This document shows positions 59,007-64,000 of a DNA stretch of 64,000 bases, in pieces. The position numbers were made by a program, and so were the translations under genes. This DNA is from Scytalidium lignicola (taxonomy: Eukaryota > Ascomycota > Leotiomycetes), in contig NCSJ02000219.1 in NCBI GenBank assembly GCA_002812745.2, positions 1 through 64,000 on the forward strand. Reading direction: 5' to 3'. Position 1 is the first letter of the stretch; each line of letters begins with the position of its first letter. The notes under the pieces were generated by a model. That model was not told the origin of the DNA, did no database searches, and was given only the letters and a program-made list of their open reading frames with translations.

Positions 59007-61960
59007 CTAAGAAACAACACCCCAAATGAGTGCAGGTGCCACACCCTCTTCCTCGCCACGTACAACAACTTTACATGTCACTCCAGATTTAGTGGAATAT
59101 GCCATTCGGATATTGGCAACTACCTTGCCGCCTGTGACAGACTTGCCGAATAGTTTGAGCGTGTGCGTTGTGGTGTTGACTGGTACATCGGTACCCTCGA
59201 GGGGTTGTAGTTGCAGCGTTGCAGCCAATTGCTCCGTTGCCTCTGCTTTTGGTCAGTGCTATTCCTTTAATGCACGATATTTCTGACTTACCTGCAATGC
59301 TCTTGACACCTGTAAGTTGTAGAGTCTCTTCTGCCTCCTCACCAGCTGCACCCACCTGCTCCCAAATGTGGTTGAAATTGCCAGCGTATGCGGGTAAAAC
59401 ATAATCACTACCACTCAGTTCGAATTGTCGCACCTCGTATTCGTCGTCATATCCACTCTCCTCCGCCTCTCCTGTTGTAGGATCGATTTCTTTTGTAGTG
59501 AATTTCAGCACATTGGTAAATGAGTTCACTGGATAAGCTGATTCTCCTCTTAGTTTCTTGAAAGATACGTATACAGTGCCTGGGACGTCGGTAGCAAGCT
59601 TGGCTGCAGGAATAATGAAGTCCTCCTCAAGTTCTTCTTCCTCAGAAGGTGTGGCAACGACTGACACATCCTCCAGAACTGTATCTGGCAGGGTGTTGTT
59701 GATGTCAAACTGAAGGACAATGTGCTCTTTGAAAATGTGTTTAACTGCAGTCACAACGTACTCAGTCTCAGCCTCAGTCAATTCAACTATTGGTGATGAT
59801 TTCAGAACACCTCCATAGGACTTGAACTCTGGGATCTGGAGAAGCTGTTGTACATATTTCTGGGCTGTTGCTGAAGCTGTAGCAGTCGCTTCGGCACTTG
59901 AAGGAGATGGCTTGGTTGGTCCAGCTTTTGGTGCCTTGACGATAGGTGTAGCGGTTGTTAACTTCTTCGACCTGTCTTCGGCATCTGCTTGCTCCTTGGT
60001 GACAATCGGTATAGATGAGATGTCGAAAGGTGTCTCAAAAGTGGATTTGTCATTGGCTGTGACGTACATGACCAGTTGATGTTCAAAATAAGGCAGCGCA
60101 AAAGTGTTTTCTATCTTCAGTTAGAAATTATGCTACGAGGGAAAACTTTGCAACCTTACCGTTCTTGATAAACCGGTTCGCCATATCATCAGGCTCGCTC
60201 ATAAGTCTCAGATTCAAGGCTGCACGATCTCTGACCTCATCATCAACATCATCTAAGCACCTAGTGAGCAGAACCTCAACACTTCGCTTAACTTCAGGAT
60301 CCTTTTGTCCAACTCCAAATTTTGCTAAAGCCGTAACTGCTGCAGCACGTACAATGGCGTTCTCCAACACAACCCGATTGTAAATATAACGAATATATTT
60401 GGTAGGCTGGGAAGTCTTTGGANCTTCTAGGCCTAGAAGGTGGAGGATACGGACTGCAAGTTTGGTGAATTCACAATCTTCAATAAACTCGCAGAGGTGT
60501 GCTAAAGCATCTTCCTTAGATTCGGGAACAAATTTGATCAAATCAAACATGCTTTCTACAACAGCGCGTTTGAACTCATATCCACCTTCATCACGAAGAA
60601 TGCCGCTGAGGAACGCGAGCATAGCAGCCTGCTTGTTGGGAAACTTAAGGCATAGAGTACGGATTGCTTCGACAACTGTGATTTTGAACTCGTCGGTAAT
60701 ATCTGCCATAAAACCGGAGATCTGTTTCATGAGGCGGTCCACACTTGCTTCGTTGCCAGTCTTGAGAAGAGTTGTGATTGCAAATGTAGCTATTGAGCGG
60801 TTGCTATTAGTTATAAGAAGTTCGATATCAGGGTTGCAAGAATTGACGGCTTGTGGCTTAAATGAGGCGAAGTTGTGAAGAATACGAATGGCGGCGAATT
60901 TGGTGACGGCCCGAGGGGAAGCGAGGAAGAGTTGAAGAACGTGTATGGCTTGAGCAACTTCAGCATCTGTGACGTCTCTCATGTCGCAGATAGCTTTGGC
61001 TGCCTCAAAGTTAACCATTTCGCTCTTGTGGCGGAGCCAGCCGTCCAAGAGTTGCATCATTGGTTTTCGAAGTTGAGGATCCTCTTCAGCTAATTGTGCT
61101 GCAAGTCGAACTAACATTACAGTTGCTGCTGGGCTCTTCACAGCGCCTGCAGTACCGAATTGCTGGACCATCTTAACCAAAGCCATCCTGTCATGCATTC
61201 TCATCTGGTAGAGCAACCCAATCGCATGGTATTGCGTCATGGTAGAGTTATTGGCAGGGATCTGCGACGATGAAGTTGAAAAACCTAGTGAGAAACCACC
61301 GGAGGACTTAGTAGATGAGGCAGCTTCTTGCGTTTCGCTTTGCCATCTTCGAACAACATCCCGAGCTATGGGGAGGAGATGATACGAGGAGATCAGGCCT
61401 GCAGAGGACACGGATGGATTCTTATCGACGATGGCTGTCTTCATCACTCGCTCAATGCTCTGTACGGTGGAGGCCTGATACTGTCAGTACCCTGACTTCC
61501 AAGTCAATTCTTAGGCTCACATCAATGATACGACACAAAGCTCGGATGGCATTTGGTCTGTAAATGGCATCTGTTCCACCGCCTGTATCTTTCATAATGG
61601 TTGCCGTGACCATAATAATATCTTCCGCAGAATGGGCCAATTCCTTGATAACAAGGTGGACCATCTGCCGTAAGCTGGCATCCTTATTCTGAAAGAGCTT
61701 CGAGATACCGAAGAATAGGGTCGTGGCCTCATTTGTAGGAAACTTTTCACCCATATACAACAGAAGGGCAATTTTCGTAAGTAGCATCCGACATCTTCGT
61801 GGTTGAATAGGGGAAGAATTAAACAACCGTGCTATTATTTTGTGTTAGCTGTGCTCACTGTGAGAGGGGGGATGGTTCACCGACCCTCCTGGAATACTGA
61901 AGTTCTGTCTACCCGCATGATCGCCGTATCGGCGTCTTCATCTTTCTTGCTGTAACTCAT
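59007..61960 (-). CDS. SEC21: coatomer (COPI) gamma subunit
   Basis: Five exons (61885-61960, 61521-61831, 60160-61474, 59292-60110, 59007-59242) with introns of 53, 46, 49 and 49 bp give 918 residues, close to yeast Sec21 (about 935). The start reads MSYSKKDEDADTAIMRVDR and the adaptin-like N-terminal part contains EARLFNSSPIQPRRCR, with alpha-solenoid repeats to about residue 550. An acidic linker is followed by the gamma-COP appendage (FTNVLKFTTKE, YVLPAYAGNFNHIWEQVG, LQLTGVKSIAE) ending in a small platform subdomain. It is part of the coatomer coat for Golgi-to-ER retrograde vesicles. The N at 60423 falls in a codon expected to be Gly. The first donor is GTCGGT, slightly unusual. Its start lies 797 bp from the divergent KOG1 start. 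Confidence 0.95.
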
Positions 61961-62757
61961 GGTGGCTGAGATGATATCCCCAGTTCATGAATTGCAAAGC
62001 AAGGCGGCGTACTGAGATACTCAGGGACACTTGCGCTGCCCATAACCTTAGAACTCGCGACGTAGCCAAATCCCCCCGGTGTGAATGAACACCTAAGCGA
62101 GGCGGAATGATTTTGGCTGTAGCGGAGACTTTTCCCGCTCCGCTGTGAGTTGAACTCGGGGCGGGGAACTGCAGGCTTGCTTCCACCGCCTCAGGCACCC
62201 AGTGAGATAATTCCGCGACGTAGGCATCGAAGTTACATAGTGTTGCGGGTCAAGGTTGACAACCTCTTGCCACAAGTTAACTCAATATCACTGGCAACAT
62301 TACAAACATCCAGATCCCTGCGCAGACACTGATGTGCAGAATCTTCAACGTATTTATCCGACCCTGAGAGCTTCAACGATGCTGCTCGTGACAGCTTGGC
62401 GCACGATATAGGCGGTTCAAGATCTGGGGAAGGTACTAACGAAAGCTGCGACGAGTCCACCTCGGATTAACCTAGCTTCATTTCAATCCTGCACAGTTCT
62501 CGAAAGAGTCAATACTTGTTGGAATAGAGGACTGCTTAGTAAGTCGAATGGATCACAAAAAAAAATCATCTCCAAGAGCTTCGCAGCTGACGTTGTTCCG
62601 CCAGATTAAATAGCGACGCCAGCAGACCAGCCCTTTCCTCGAACCCATTTCTAATGATACCGTTGTAAATTGGAAGCACTTTATTCTTACTAAATATATT
62701 CTACGAGTCTGTTGACTGCAGAAGCATTGACTCGGAAGCCGCTCTCCAACAAAAAAG
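61961..62757. promoter_or_regulatory. bidirectional promoter region SEC21/KOG1
   Basis: This 797-bp head-to-head intergenic region must hold the promoters and leaders of both essential genes. No open gene is convincing; frames on both strands overlap each other and lack motifs. An A8 run near 62560 lies about 200 bp before KOG1. Confidence 0.6.
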
Positions 62758-64000
62758 ATGACAGCAGTGGCTGTTCAACATGGAGCTCATCACTCTCCAC
62801 ATCAATCACGACCGCAAAGTTATACAGCCATGACACTACCGCTAGGGACTCGGCAAAGCGACCGAAATTCGACTAATGGAAATGGAACACCAAATAGTTA
62901 TAGTCCTAGACAAGGAATGAATAATGGTGCTGCTCTGGATGGTCATGAGAGTAGAAATACGAACGGTCTATCTTCTGGCCATAATCACGACACACCACAT
63001 GTAGTATCAAACGGTGGTCAACCAGGAGTCAATAATTCTCAACGCGATTCCAGGATCATAGAAAGTGTTCGTCTCAATCCTGCGCTAAGCGGTGACAGTT
63101 CCCGCACGGCTTCACCGTCTCCAGATGATTCTGATATAGAAAGGAGGAGACGTAGACCTAAAGTCCTCCTCCAGCGATCCAAGAGTGATTACGGACCAAG
63201 AGGAGAGGATACTTCGGTTGAAGACGAGATGATTACTGAAGTCTGGGGTGCTCGACACGGATTTGATGACCATTATGCGTCCGAAGAATATGTCACGCAG
63301 CTAGCAAGTGTAAGTTCAATACCGAGATGTTTTGTGTTCTATATCGTCACTAAAATTGTCATAGAATTGGTATATGTATTTCACGGAAAAACGGCACGAA
63401 ACAGCTGGGAATCCCAGACCCCTTAACTACGAACTACATGATTGGCGAATGAAAGATCGTCTGAAAACAGTCTCGGCTGCATTAGCTATCTGTTTAAATA
63501 TCGGTGTTGAACCTCCTGATCAACTGAAGACTGATCCTGGCTCAAAGCTAGAAGCTTGGCAAGATCCGACTCAACCTCCTGTGCAAAAGGCCTTGGAAAA
63601 TATAGGCAAGTCCCTACAAGCCCAATATGAAACCCTTGCGATCAGGACAAGGTATAAGCAGTATTTAGATCCATCTGTGGAGGAGACAAAGAAATTTTGC
63701 GTGTCCTTACGTCGAAACGCAAAAGAAGAACGAGTACTTTTTCATTATAACGGACACGGGGTGCCTAAACCAACTGCTTCAGGGGAGATTTGGGTATTCA
63801 ATAAAAACTACACTCAATATATACCCATATCTTTATACGACCTTCAGACATGGCTACAGGCGCCTACATTTTTTGTGTGGGATTGCTCAGATGCCGGGAA
63901 CATTCTAAGTAATTTCCATCGCTTCATTGAGAGGCACGAGCAGGAAGAAGCAGAGGCTGCCGCGAAGGATCCAAACCATGTTAGAATTAATTACAGGCCA
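62758..64000 (+). CDS. KOG1: TORC1 subunit Raptor/Kog1 (5' part, truncated by window)
   Basis: Exons 62758-63309 and 63365-64000 (open at the window end), separated by a 55-bp intron, encode the first 396 residues. The first about 180 residues are low-complexity, Ser/Asn-rich and disordered. From [20 protein letters not shown] onward the Raptor N-terminal conserved (caspase-like) domain begins: [27 protein letters not shown]-like [14 protein letters not shown], then [20 protein letters not shown] and [13 protein letters not shown]. This is the substrate-recruiting scaffold of TOR complex 1, acting at the vacuole in nutrient control of growth. The typical protein is about 1400-1600 residues, so most lies beyond the window. 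Confidence 0.95.

Noticed and set aside
1..64000. CRISPR arrays, integrated viruses or intact transposons
   Set aside because: No regularly spaced repeats, no reverse transcriptase, transposase or integrase frame, and no long terminal repeats were seen.

Overview
This 64-kb window is nuclear DNA of a filamentous ascomycete (Pezizomycotina). The evidence is: short GT-AG introns of about 45-130 bp; a Pth11-like receptor; a Zn2Cys6 regulator; a DUF3433 protein; an intron-containing tRNA-Lys; and fungal forms of Pol delta, gamma-COP, Raptor/Kog1, casein kinase I and Tea1. The overall look (AT-leaning intergenic DNA, long upstream regions) suggests Leotiomycetes, but that rank is an impression. 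I rebuilt the spliced genes by hand. In the multi-exon genes whose stop codon is visible, the exon lengths add up to whole codons.

Layout. 1-5.6 kb is a gene-poor, AT-rich stretch holding a possible decayed gene, a small hydrophilic ORF, an imperfect hairpin, a small three-exon coiled-coil gene and tRNA-Lys(CTT). 5.6-12.3 kb is accessory in character: a Zn2Cys6 regulator, a seven-exon Pth11-like membrane protein and a hotdog-fold thioesterase. 12.4-15.9 kb is POL3, with three ACGCG cores upstream. 17.8-28.8 kb carries an MDR oxidoreductase, an MFS transporter, a YbjQ-family protein, an F-box protein, a GT64 glycosyltransferase and a BTB-like protein. 29.4-33 kb is a DUF3433 surface protein with a repeat-rich Ser/Thr/Pro region. 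35-36.2 kb is an AP-1-like bZIP factor whose 3' end is broken by one ambiguous base. 39.5-41.2 kb is a Gemin2/Brr1-like protein.

44.8-64 kb is a run of growth and housekeeping genes: Tea1/TeaA (kelch plus coiled coil, polarity), casein kinase I, SEC21 (COPI gamma subunit) and, divergent from it, KOG1 (TORC1 Raptor), which is cut by the window edge. Polarity, vesicle traffic, kinase signalling and TORC1 are linked in hyphal growth, but I see no sign that these genes form one regulated cluster.

I found no secondary-metabolite cluster, CRISPR array, intact transposon or convincing new multi-gene system. The more unusual signals are non-coding: a ~90-bp element present twice in opposite orientation 21.7 kb apart, three hairpins, and an apparent excess of the word TACAGTA/TACTGTA between genes. 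Single N bases sit almost always beside A or T homopolymers, which points to sequencing uncertainty; one of them disrupts the bZIP gene.
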